64,000 bases of DNA from Holothuria scabra (lineage: Eukaryota; Echinodermata; Holothuroidea; Aspidochirotida; Holothuriidae): the NCBI GenBank assembly GCA_037179385.1, contig CM074184.1, positions 11,054,001 through 11,118,000 on the forward strand, given 5' to 3'. The notes under the pieces were generated by a model. The model did no database searches. It saw nothing but the letters and a program-made list of their open reading frames with translations, and had not been told where the DNA came from. How positions within the stretch are numbered: the stretch's first letter is position 1; each line of letters opens with the position of its first letter. Positions 13,300 to 23,765 of the stretch are shown here, piece by piece. Made by a program: the position numbers and the translations under genes.

Positions 13300-13562
13300 T
13301 GGGGGATTCTGTCTGTAATTGCAGTGAGATTAGGCATTCAACATATTAAAAGAAATTTATACTTTGCAATGACAGGAGAAAGCCTTTTTCGACTTTTGGT
13401 ACATCCTTTAAACGTTTCTGTACGAAAAAAAAAACTCAAAGGGGTCGTTTGCACTCCCCCTCCCCCTCCCAGGTCCCAGGGCCAGGTTAAGGATGTATTT
13501 CAGACAATTGTGGGAGGAGAAGGTTAGCCTGAGAATTGCTACTGTGGTGAGAGAATTGGGAT
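13300..13562. mobile_element. Relic related to the TTAA elements at 17.6 and 25.5 kb
   Basis: Near 13494 the string GTATTTCAGACAATTGTGGGAGG, here split by a few changes, matches the interior of the element at 17617-17912, followed by GTGAGAGAATTGGG like that element's right end. The left end was not located. Confidence 0.4.
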
Positions 13563-13639
13563 TAATCCTTTTCCCTAAAGGAAGAAACTATGATTTACAT
13601 CGTGAAACGATAGAAAGCGACGGAAGTTGGAAAATAAAT

Positions 13640-15900
13640 ATAATATGATCACATTCACAAGATTTACAAGTATGAAGAGTAATTAATTTAACTTAACGCA
13701 TTTTTAACACTATTAAACCATCACTGTAGTTTACGTATAGATACTTGCTACTGCAGTTTTCCGGAAGGAAGAGCTTGATATACATATTTGGAACGCTAAA
13801 ATAATAGTTACAAGCATATACCTTTCCCAACTCACAACATTCCAAGTTAAACAAAATTAAAACAAATGCTGACACCGCACAAAGAAATAACCGATACAGA
13901 GCAAAGGTTGAAACATAAATATAATATTTACAAATACTTATAGTGATTAAATTAACTTAACACATAACTGAAATGATATATGGACAGATACTAATTACCG
14001 CAGTTTTCTGGAAGCAACGTTTTATGTTAAAGTGAAATATTGCGTTTGTTTTACAAGAAAATTTTATCCTTTTTAAACCAATTTCTATTGACACAGAGTG
14101 ATAAATGGTTAAAAATAATGCAGTATGGTGGTCCTCTTTTCAAAAACTAAGTTTCCGTCAGATTGAATTTCAGTTATTTGTTGCTCAGGTTCAATTTGTT
14201 CACCCAAACTTTCAACATTTCAAATGATGCAACTTCCACAGCTCTTCTTGTTCATACTATTTTGAGGAGATGAAGCTATTGCTGGGTTGTATGTTTGACA
14301 ATGAATGGTTTGATGTCTTTAGCTATTTTCTTTGAAATCTATGTTGGAACATTTTGTTAGAAGAACTTTATTCCGTCTTGCACAGATACATGTGATATTT
14401 AAATTCAATTACAAACTATTTATAAATGTCTGTATAAAATCTTAAGTTAGCCAGATTTTTGCGTTACGATCATACGGCAAGCTTTTATAATTTAAAGTCT
14501 TCCCATAGAGGAATATGTATGCAGAAGAAGAAGTAATAATAATTACACAATGAAACATAATTATTTATACCCTTTTTTTTTACAAGTATTATTTTACAGT
14601 TTACAATTATGTACATCATCAACTTTACACAATGAATGATTCCTTATGATATATGTTGGAACATTTTAAACGCAGTATCACCTTTTTTTTTGAAGGAACG
14701 TTTTATTTCTGCCCTCAAATACATATATACAAACAAATATATATAGAGTTTTGAAAAATAAAAATAATATTTAGAAGTATTTACAGTAATTCATTTAACT
14801 AAACACACGTGTAATTTCCACAGTACATTTTACACTTCAATATTGAATAAAAACAAACGCAAAATTAATTGTCAGTGTAATACAAACGAAAGGAAAGTTT
14901 ACCATCTTTGATTGAAACAAAGGAATTACCATCTGTCCAGACCTTTTTAAACTTAGAATCACTGTATTTCTGTTTGTCTGCCTAGGCACGATTAAATTTG
15001 CTTCGTTATCATGGACATCCGCAGGCATGGGCAAGTGCCCCCTTGCCCCCCCCCCCAAAAAATAAAAAAAATTGAAAAAAAAAAACATATAAAAATCAAA
15101 GAAAATACCAAACAAAACGTGTTTTCCAAGCTTATATGCGAAAAATAGGCTTTATAAATGCCATTTTCAGCAATCTGGGAGGCATTTCGGGCCGAAATTT
15201 TCGCACGCTTCGAGTCAATTCACGGTGACTCAGAGGTTTTGCCCCCCAGAAATTTCGCCCCTGATTTTTTTCTACGGACGCCCATGTTCGTTATCGCCGA
15301 GGTCAAAGCTCGGGTTGACTGAAGTTTAGACTCAAAAACGTGAAGGCGTCTAGACTTCCATGTAACAAATTTTGTTAAGCAAACCACAAACCATAATCTA
15401 TTGAAAACAGCCCTCGGAACTTTAACCTCTGGAAAACCATACAAAAATAAATTAGTATCGTATTGAACTAGCTACCCGGAGAAAAGTTAAGTATTTACAG
15501 TGATTAATTAAACTAAACACACCATTATACAATAATTGTAATTTACATAAACACCACGGTACTAACAAGCATTGATCATTTTATCGGCAAAGGAAAGAAT
15601 TGATTTAACTTTTGCAGTATCACCCTTTAATTTTCTGTTTTTCTCCTTGGAGTCTGGAGGAAGACCTTTATTTACAATTTGAACAAATATAAGCATACAA
15701 AACGAAAGTTGAAAATGAATATAATTATTATTTTTTTTTTTTTGGGAGGGGGGGGGGGGGAAGGAACGATTTATTTCAACTGTATACATATATACAAACA
15801 AATACAGTGTTTTTTTTTTCCTTGAAGGAAAAGCTATATTAAAGCTCAATGCAGAATATGAACAAGGTGATATAGATATTTATAATTATTTACATATTGG
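13640..15900. repeat. Degenerate repeat array with recurring TTTACAGTGATTAA blocks
   Basis: A recurring block (TATTTACA-GTGATTAAT-AACTAAACACA) appears near 13690, 13930, 14780, 15490 and 15880. It alternates with a GAAGGAACGTTTTATTTC block and with runs of T. Spacing is irregular, and one gap is explained by the element inserted at 15010-15286. I cannot tell whether it is an ancient tandem array or repeated insertion of one element. Confidence 0.5.
15010..15286. mobile_element. TIR element family CATGGGCGTCCGC, copy 2 (277 bp)
   Basis: Left end CATGGACATCCGCAGG and right end CTACGGACGCCCATG. The flanks are TTCGTTAT on both sides (15002-15009 and 15287-15294), a perfect 8-bp target duplication. 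It has the same terminal sequence as the 12158-12963 copy and the same C-run hairpin, with a shortened interior. Confidence 0.9.
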
Positions 15901-16053
15901 TTCAGCTAATTACAACACAATCACAGTTCACATAATTTTGAACATGATGACAATAACACAGATTTTGCAGTATTAACAGTGCTTTGAGAAATAAATGTAA
16001 TACAATATAATTTCAGTTTTCTGCTTCAGCACAATAAATTTGCATGGAAGTAC

Positions 16054-16057
16054 AAAA
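16054..16057 (-). terminator. RNA polymerase III terminator of tRNA-Arg
   Basis: A T4 run on the minus strand lies four bases beyond the tRNA 3' end, the expected Pol III stop. Confidence 0.7.
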
Positions 16058-16060
16058 CAA

Positions 16061-16133
16061 CGACCGCGAAGGGACTCGAACCCCCAATCTTCCGATCCGA
16101 AGTCGGATGCCTTATCCATTAGGCTACGCGGCC
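16061..16133 (-). tRNA. trnR-ucg: tRNA-Arg (anticodon UCG)
   Basis: Read on the minus strand, a complete 73-nt cloverleaf is present. The acceptor strands GGCCGCG and CGCGGTC pair with one G-U and are followed by a G discriminator. A D arm and an A-box TAGCCTAATGG are present. The anticodon stem CCGAC/GTCGG, with one imperfect pair, carries loop CTTCGGA and anticodon TCG. The T arm contains the B-box GGTTCGAGTCC. The sequence is very close to animal tRNA-Arg(UCG). No intron and no encoded CCA are seen. The Pol III terminator follows at 16054-16057, so the gene looks functional. Confidence 0.95.
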
Positions 16134-16639
16134 GACGACGACTGCATTAGATATAAAGTACAATATGAAGTAACACTCCATGATTCCTTGCCGTTTTTTC
16201 TCGAGATTTCAACGCATTACATCGCGCACACTTATTCGTATCATGCTATCTTTTGCCAACGTATTCACACATTTAGCACATGAATTACATAGGATACAAT
16301 ACCATGCGTGAGTCGGCCAATTCCTGTTGTACATTGTGTACGTGACTAGCTTGCGTGCGCGCGCCATGTACATTAGTGCAGTGACATGACCAACTCAAGC
16401 CTATCCTGCAAGTAGGCTAGGTACAGGCCGACTCAACTACTTGACCGATCGTTTCTGAATCCTGTCCTGATCTTACTTCTTAGGCCCACCTAGGCCTGCT
16501 TTTACTTCTGCTGATCGTAAGGCCAAAGGAACTTTTTGCACGGTTTGGATTGGAAAGCAGGAAATTGAACGGTCCTGAAACCTGGCAGTACTGAGTATGA
16601 TTGATAGTGTAGCATACACAGACTGTTCTTCACATGAAA
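16134..16639. other. 5' flank of tRNA-Arg, otherwise featureless
   Basis: No gene is seen. The stretch is moderately rich in AGGC/GCCTA words, which become dense near 16660. Confidence 0.4.
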
Positions 16640-16856
16640 GTAAGTTAGCCTAACGTTAGACCTTGACCTAGGCTAGGCTAGCCTAGGCCAGGCCTAACTA
16701 GTCACTGAACGTGACCGTATAATCCGCTCCTTGTAGTCACTCCTTACTACGGTCACTGGCCTACATGTACAAAGGTAACAACGTTTTAAGGAAAAACAAC
16801 AAACCGAGCTCGGCTGTAATTTAGAATCCGTGCCTGGAACTGCGTCATAGCTGTAC

Positions 16857-17036
16857 GGTTAGGGGTTACGTATGCATAGTAATAGGTTAGGGTTACGTAC
16901 GCATAGTAATAGGTTAGGGTTACGTACGCATAGTAATAAGGTTAGGGTTACGTACGCATAGTAATAAGGTTAGGGTTACGTACGCATAGTAATAAGGTTA
17001 GGGTTACGTACGCATAGGAATAGGGTTAGGGTGGGC
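16857..17036. repeat. 27-28 bp minisatellite containing TTAGGG
   Basis: About six units of GGTTAGGGTTACGTACGC followed by ATAGTAATA. The GCATAG step falls at 16874, 16901, 16928, 16956, 16984 and 17012. Each unit contains the telomere-type hexamer TTAGGG and the palindrome TACGTA. The array sits inside the 722-bp TIR element. The copy at 48 kb has only two units. Confidence 0.9.
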
Positions 17037-17245
17037 AATATGCAGGTGTACGCATGCATAGGAACTGTATACGTAGGGGTATATAAACATTTACGTATAC
17101 GTATCTCATACTGTACATATATATACACTCTCCAGTACATACAGTTAGCTTTAGGTATACGTAAATACGTATACCTACAGCTATATGTAATAGATAGTAT
17201 TATTAGACAGTACTTATATTATTTTTAACCCATTCACCGGCGACG

Positions 17246-17330
17246 GCGCTCGTAGCGCAGTAGGCAAGCGCGCTGGTCTTCATGCTAGAATCGCTATATC
17301 GCTAGGGTCGAGGGTTCGGGTCCCGGTACT
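17246..17330 (+). repeat. tRNA-like unit with A and B boxes inside the TIR element
   Basis: TAGCGCAGTAGG at 17253-17264 fits a Pol III A-box and GGTTCGGGTCC at 17313-17323 fits a B-box. The first half resembles elongator tRNA-Met. I could not fold a standard anticodon stem, so it is a tRNA-derived sequence, not a tRNA gene. The same unit occurs at 48368-48452. Confidence 0.7.
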
Positions 17331-17616
17331 AACAATGCTTTTCTTTCTTCCACAGCACTAACCATTCACTTCTTTCCTCAGCACACACTTATAGCGCTGT
17401 TCCTCGAGTGAGGAAAAAAAGAAAAGGGTTTTTTACTTTAAAAAAAAAACTTAAAGTTTGAGCGCCCTCTTTTGGAAATTGTGAAGTAAGTAAAATTATG
17501 TCTACTTCCGGGCACGGATTCTAAATTAGCACCCCGAGCTCTAATTAAGATGGAATGGTTCATAGAACAGATTTGAGTTAATATAATGATTTTGAGCATT
17601 CTTAAATACCACTTAA

Positions 17617-17912
17617 AGGGCCAAACCTCTCACCCCAAACTACAATTTTGGTACCCGGGTACCTAAATTCTCAATTGGCTCAGCTCTTTGTTTGACAGCT
17701 ATTTCAAACAATGCAGAGTGCCAAAGCTTATATTACACAGCATGAGCAGTACTGAGAGTGTTTTGACTATAAAATTGAGTTTTTCTGGACTCACCCTGAA
17801 GCAATAAACTGAGATTGTGTCTGGATGAGGATGAATTTCAGACATTTGTGGGAGGGGCTTCAGTAAGAAGGTAAGGAGAATTGGTACTTTTTGGGGTGAG
17901 AGAACTGGGCCT
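17617..17912. mobile_element. TTAA-flanked TIR element, copy 1 (296 bp)
   Basis: Left end AGGGCCAAACCTCTCACCCC; right end GGGGTGAGAGAACTGGGCCT. Both are flanked by TTAA (17613-17616, 17913-17916). The other arm of the surrounding inverted repeat (near 21243) lacks the insertion, though the junction carries an extra GTTA on this side. A closely related copy is at 25529-25805. TTAA targets suggest a Kolobok- or piggyBac-type mobiliser; the AG start favours the former (inference). Confidence 0.8.
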
Positions 17913-18668
17913 TTAAGTTATACCTTCTGGAATGTTTAATACCAGTAAATTCATAGCAAAAGGCAGGAAAAATGTGGTGCCATCCTTCGCAGTAACATCG
18001 ACATCTTGATCGTGTGCTGCTGTGTTGCATGATGGGAAGGACTTCCGCTAGACAAGCTGTCGAAGACTAATTAGTAAGCGCGGCTAGTCAATACTTGTAC
18101 TTCATATAGTAAGCTCTCCATACATTACGAAATTTTACAGTCAATGCGTAGGTTTCTCCGTTTTAAATGAGATCACATGACAAACACTGACTTCTTCGAC
18201 TGAAAAAATAATCTGCACAGGCTTAACGTTACTCGCAGAATTATCCAGCCAAAATTTCCCTCTTAAAGGTCTTATTTCGTTAACAGACTTGTGTGGAAGG
18301 TGAATGTGATGACAAAGATCATCTGTGGAAAGTTTGGTGAGAAAAGGTATCTTTTTGGGGACGTGAGGGATGCCTACTCACGCGTGAGTAGGCAAGTGAG
18401 CTGTGTTTTAGTTAGGCCTAGGGCTAGGGCTAGTTAGGCCTAGCCTAGGCCTAACTAGCCCTTGAACAGGACCCAGCATTACGTTCCTATGCTATACACT
18501 TCATTTCTGGGCCCTTGCCCGGTATACACAAAAACACAGCTCACTTGCCTACTCACGCGTGAGTAGGCATCCCTCACGTCCCCAAAAAGGTACCTTTTCT
18601 CACCAAACTTTCCACAGATGATCTTTGTCATCACCTTCACCTTCCACACAAGTCTTTTAATGAAGTAA

Positions 18669-20883
18669 GGGGCAATTCCACGGTAACGCCGTGACGCTTT
18701 GGAAGCAAAATTCACATTTCAAGTGCAAATAACTGAAAGAGCTTTAATGTTGGGAACAAACTTTTATTTCAATTCCTATCCTACTATCACAAAGTTAATT
18801 TAGAAAATGTCTTTTCTTCAAAACGTGCACTAAATATGAAAATATGAATATTAATGACTGTGGTAACACCGTGACGCTGAAAAGGACATGCATTTTCGGG
18901 CCACTCACAAACTGTTAAAACCCTGTGAAGTTTAAGAACTTTTTGCAGTTCCTTCATATTAAATACACTTTATAGACTGTTATCTATAATAGTTTGGTGA
19001 AATATAGAATAAAAAATTACTATTATGGTAGATATGATAAGATATAAAAAAAAAATGGGGTAACGCCATGACGGTAACGCCGTGACCAAAGCCTGACTAT
19101 ATGGGAAATACATGTTAAAAAAAAGTAAGTTAGTAAACTGATAGGAAATGGTGATATTGATAGTCAGAATATTTCTAATGCATTAAGAAATCAGTAGTTT
19201 AGATGTTTTAGAAATATTTGCTATGAATTTGTGAAAAAAAGTGGAAATTTCCACTTCATCAGGTAAAAAATGAAGAGCTTTATAATCTACACACAACTCT
19301 GGTCAAAATGAAATCAAGAAGAGTGCTATAGCTCAGCCTGCTGTGTTAGAAATGACATTAACTGTGAAAGCTCCATACAGTAATATCAGTATAAATGCAG
19401 TTCCATCTCACTGGAACAGCAAACATTCCCTTCATAAAGGGTATTGAGTGATTTGAGTCTCAAGTTTAATATTGTACATTTAGTGTTACTTTTAAAAATT
19501 TAAGTAAATGTATACCAGTTTGTAGCATTGGTGCAATCATATAAATTGTTTGACTTAGGCTTGCAGTGAGTCTGAAATCTCCAAAATAGAACAGTATTGG
19601 CCAAACATGTTTGGTCTTATCATTTACATTTTTAAATTAACTTTGGTTTGTGTCCTCAACTTTGACAAATTGACCCTCTAGTTGCCTTCTCCAATCTCCA
19701 CAAAATATTTGGTAGTGTACTGAACAGAGCTTCAAGTGTACTGTAGGGCACTTTGTAGATGATAAAGAACTGCTTTTACATTGTTTTAGTAAAACAATCT
19801 TGGAACAGAAAGAGGAAAATAGTCATGCTCTCAGTCAGTCTGCCATTATCTTGCCTCCCGAAATGGAACTGTAAAGTGATAGCGTTCTCTGCATTAGACT
19901 GCTTAACCATTTTGGATTGTAATATAATGGTGGTGTCTACTGCATTGTCTGTGTGATTGTTTCTCCTGCTGCTAAGCCTATGCTTGTTGTAGATTTTCTG
20001 CTATCCAAATCTTTATAAAATTATGGTTCTTATGCTCAATGGTATACAGGGAGGATACCATAGATTGGCTGAATGCTATAAACAGGTGCTAGTCACTACC
20101 CAATCTCGCAGACCACTATAGCTTCTGAGCATAACAAAGGGGTTACCTAACAAAACAAAGGGTACAGTTGTGTATTTCTTGATTGTACTATCACAGTGTA
20201 AAAAAAAGTTGTCAAACAAATCATTATCATACAGTGGATGAGCTGTTACTTCAGTACCAGCAACCACAGTGACAATAATTGTCAGTCCCTATATAGTAAA
20301 TAAGTGCCTGTCACGGCGTTACTGTCACGGCGTTACCAAAAAAGTAACGCCGTGACATATTTCTAATTGGTTTAATTAATTAACAGTGAGAGATATCATA
20401 ACTTAAGTGCATGGAAGTTGTAGGCCAGGGTGGGTGTGATTTGCATTATAAAAAATATTCCACTCCAATTTGTGCATCTTACATAATATTAAAAAAATAC
20501 AATATTAAGGGTAACGCCGTGACATAATGAGACAACTTTAATTTGTTGCTCGTTAGTGTGGAAGACATTGCTGAATTCATAATTTGATTTCAAATGTTGT
20601 AAATATATGAAAATAACTCCATGGTAGAGTATGAATTCATAGAAAACCTTAATTCAGTTGTTGCTAGAAAGCTTTTTATTATTCCATATTTTGTGAGAAT
20701 ATTGACACTTTGATCGCTGCTAATTAATCATGCATGCAAAATGACTTAATTTTGCTTTTTTTTTATGAACCATTCATTTTATTGGAAAATTCAACTTTTT
20801 AGCTTCAATTTGATACCAAATTTACTAGTATAGGAGAATTTTTAAAATTTGAAGGTTATGTCCACTTTTGCGCGGAATTGCCC
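18669..20883. mobile_element. 2.2-kb TIR insertion carrying the GTAACGCCGTGAC word
   Basis: Ends GGGCAATTCC and GGAATTGCCC (one extra G on the left if TAA is taken as target). Flanks TAAG occur on both sides. The left arm of the surrounding inverted repeat has the uninterrupted target at about 18275 (AAATAAGACCTTTAAGAGGG in reverse), which proves insertion. The interior is AT-rich with no open frame longer than about 65 codons. It contains eight copies of a 13-nt word in both orientations. The superfamily is not assigned: a 4-bp (TAAG) or 3-bp (TAA) duplication fits more than one group. Confidence 0.85.
18683..20523. repeat. Dispersed 13-nt word GTAACGCCGTGAC (8 copies)
   Basis: Exact copies: 18683-18695 (+), 19074-19086 (+), 20310-20322 (-), 20324-20336 (-), 20344-20356 (+), 20511-20523 (+). 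One-mismatch copies: 18863-18875 and 19060-19072. The word is a near-palindrome (GTAACG-C-CGTGAC) and keeps two CpGs in an AT-rich setting. I found none outside this insertion. Confidence 0.95.
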
Positions 20884-21673
20884 TAAGACCTTTAAGAGGG
20901 AAATTTTGGCTGGATAATTCTGCGAGTAACGTTAAGCCTGTGCAAATTATTTTTTCAGTCGAAGAAGTCAGTGTTTGTCATGTGATCTCATTTAAAACGG
21001 AGAAACCTACGCATTGACTGTACAATTTCGTAATGTACAGAGAGCTTACTATATGAAGTATAAGTATTGACTAGCCGCGCGTACTATTTGGTCTTCGACA
21101 GCTTGTCTAGCAGAAGTCCTTCCCATCATGCAATACAGTAGCACTGTAGCAGACGATGAAGATGTCGATGTTACTGCGAAGGATGGCACCACATTTTTCC
21201 TGCCTTTTGCTATGAATTTACTGGTATTAAACATTCCAGAAGGCATAAGTGGTATCTAAGAATGCTCAAAATCATTATATTAACTCAAATCTGTTCTATA
21301 AACCATTCCATCGTAATTAGAGCTCGGTTTGTTGTTTTGGCTTAAAACATTGTTACCTTTGTACATGTAGGCCAGTGACCGTAGTAAGGAGGGACTACAA
21401 GGAGCGGATTATACGGTCACGTTCAGTGACTAGGCCTAACGGTCTACCTAGGCCTAAGCCTAACTTAGGCCCTACATTACTGTGATCGTTTAACTCCCAT
21501 TGAAATTTAGCCACGATCGCGGAAAATCGCGCAGGTTCGTAAAATTTCGCACAAAATCACACACAAAGATTTCAACAATATTTCGTAGAATTCAACCAGT
21601 ATACTTAGGCCTAGGCCTACCCACAGGTCATCCTAGCGTTATATAGTATATAGTATATAGGCCTATATAAAAA

Positions 21674-22914
21674 TAGGGTTGTCGCACGCTCACAGAATTT
21701 TTCTCCAAAATTCTCGCGGAACTACTCACACCCAAACACGAAGTTGCTAAAACAGTGTGTTTAAAAACTGAATTTACGACACCCAAAATTGTCGAAATTT
21801 TGCCTAGGCTACGCTGTAAAATTAGTACACCAAAGACATATTTCTACTGTAATATTTCACCAAATAAGCTTTAAAACAAAAAGAAGAAAAAATATGTTAC
21901 AGTTTCTAACGATCCCTCTGAAGCATCGTTGCAACGGTGATAGTCAAAAGTGTGTTTTGGTCACATGTAAAATGCCACACACGGCCATCTTTGACTTGAT
22001 CGTGCATTGGGGCTGAACCTTTGACCCCTACAACCCATATATCGTTAGAAAGAAGAAAAGGAACTCTACATTATAATGGAGGGAAGCGATTGCCAAAAAT
22101 AATATTTCTTTACCATATTTGGGCTTAAAACATTGGTGACATGATTACAATTAGTTCCAGAAAAATCTGCAATTGCTTCCAGGTATCATTTTGTAGCGTT
22201 TTTTATGATCTTTCCATTTCTGAAGAAAAAAAAAATGATTTTCTGCTCAGCCCCGATGCACGCTCGATTTTAATGAAACAGCCCATTGATCCCCGCCTAC
22301 ATCTTTTGTACTGAGCCGACATTGATATGTTTATGTATGAGCCCATTGTCCAGCTTAGCAACAAGGGATTTCCCGCCAATATGCTTACATACAGTACTGC
22401 ATTGTATATACCTGTACGTGCAATACCGAAGTACGGTTAGTAAATTACGTACTTGTGTACGTGTGCGTAAGCACGTGTACGGATTGCTATAGCATAGACT
22501 GTGTGTAAGCAGGCTATGTGCGACTTGTTAATGCATGATACGTACACAGAACGCCAGCTATCATGACACGGACGCGTGATCACTGAGTGTCTTGCCCAGT
22601 AACGTTGCATATTCACGTCGGCACATCTGGTGTACGTAACACAGTGATAAATAATCAAAGCGTCTTAGTGGGCAGTTACGATGTTGTTTTTGACCAACTT
22701 TTGCAGGCAGATCATAACACTTAAGCATACGGCGATTTGGAGAAATCGTTAGGATTATGGAGACATGAAATCGGCTATATTTTGAAAAGTACTGGTCGGA
22801 TTTTGATAAAATTTGGCATGGTTGCTTAGAAAAGGGTACTTAACAATGTGAATCAGTCAAATTCTTGAAGTTTGATATTTTTCGTGTAGTCGTATTTTTA
22901 GTGCGACAACCCTA
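21674..22914. mobile_element. 1.24-kb TIR element TAGGGTTGTCGCAC, copy 1
   Basis: Starts TAGGGTTGTCGCAC and ends GTGCGACAACCCTA. ATAAAAA lies directly outside both ends (21667-21673, 22915-22921), a 7-bp match. The interior has no credible protein. Copy 2 (23766-25389) is collinear and roughly 90% similar by eye. Confidence 0.85.
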
Positions 22915-22971
22915 ATAAAAAGGAAAAGGTAGGACACACCGCGCAACACCAACACAGTGCTTCGCACAAAA

Positions 22972-23720
22972 CTGTTCATGATTTCTCACCTCATACTACA
23001 TTTACCCCTTCAGATCTCTCGAGAACCTTCCCATCATCTTCTTCTAAAGAAACACAACAAACTTTAAGTTGTCTTAAACAAAAAGCCTCACATCAAATGC
23101 AAAAATCTTCTTCTCCGATTCAATTTTAACAACGGACTAGATCACTCTTCTCCAATTCATGAAGTCACATTACGTAATGGGAATTGCCATGTACGAAGCC
23201 GGTTCTCCCATCGTTGAGCCAGTGCATGTAAATGCTGAGAACGTCTGTTGTATGCAAGCTGTACGTGAAGTTCGCACGTATGCGGCATGCAAGTTTTCTT
23301 TCATAGCACAGCTAGGGGAATTCTACAGTACAGTACATACCTGTACGTGTTGTATGTACTTGCGGCAGGGCACACGTTTTGGTATGCTGGGTTTTCTGAT
23401 CTGCACGTTTTCCCTGTGCAGAAAAAAATTACAGTCTGGTCGTTTTTGAAAGCAGATTTGAAAGCAGTTCGAACTATCCAATGGGAGAACTGGCTTCGTA
23501 CAGGGCAATTCCCATTACGTAATGTGACGTCATGAACTGGAGAAGAGTGATCTAGTCCGTTGTTAAAATTGAATTGGAGGAGAAGATTTTTGCATTAGAT
23601 GTGAGGTTTTTTGTTTAAGACAACTGAAAGTTTGTTGTGTTTCTTTAGAAGAAGATGATGGGAAGGTTCTCGAGAGATCTGAAGGGGTAAATGTAGTATG
23701 AGGTGAGAAATCATGAACAG
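22972..23720. repeat. Foldback segment with about 240-bp arms
   Basis: 22972-23210 is repeated in reverse at 23480-23720. Landmarks: CTGTTCATGATTTCTCACCT at the left against AGGTGAGAAATCATGAACAG at the right, and CATTACGTAATG near 23170 and 23515. The 270-bp spacer holds only shadow open frames. It separates the two copies of the 1.24-kb element. Confidence 0.9.
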
Positions 23721-23765
23721 TTACTATATATACTATAGTATATAACGCTAGGACGACCTGTGGCC

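Larger units (their letters stand above)
16812..17533. mobile_element. TIR element with tRNA-like unit, copy 1 (722 bp)
   Basis: Left end GGCTGTAATTTAGAATCCG, right end CGGATTCTAAATTAGCACC; 20 of 23 terminal bases pair. Both sides carry CCGAGCTC (16804-16811 and 17534-17541), a perfect 8-bp target duplication. The opposite arm of the surrounding inverted repeat, near 21320, has the single-copy empty site GAGCTCGG. The interior holds a 27-28 bp minisatellite, several palindromic ACGTATAC words, and a tRNA-like A/B-box unit at 17246-17330. There is no protein-coding capacity. A second copy lies at 48037-48650. Confidence 0.9.
16640..21480. repeat. Large inverted repeat (foldback) with three later insertions
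   Basis: The left arm is 16640-16811, 17542-17616, 17913-18409. It matches in reverse 18533-18668, 20884-21240, 21245-21480 on the right. Matching landmarks include CACTGAACGTGACCGTATAA (16703) against its complement near 21420, and GAGCATTCTTA (17595) against 21250. Removing the insertions at 16812, 17617 and 18669 leaves two arms of roughly 740 bp around a spacer at 18410-18532. In each arm the innermost segment carries the self-complementary TGCCTACTCACG/CGTGAGTAGGCA. Each arm preserves the uninterrupted target of the other arm's insertions. Confidence 0.85.

Noticed and set aside
16044..16283. Open frame of 79 codons with an EGTRTPNLPIRSRM-type peptide
   Set aside because: It is the antisense reading of the tRNA-Arg gene, a well-known false ORF.
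17246..17330. Functional tRNA-Met gene
   Set aside because: The anticodon arm cannot be folded properly and the same unit recurs inside a transposon copy.
18683..20523. CRISPR-like array
   Set aside because: Copies are in both orientations with irregular spacing of 1 to over 1,200 bp, and the genome is animal.
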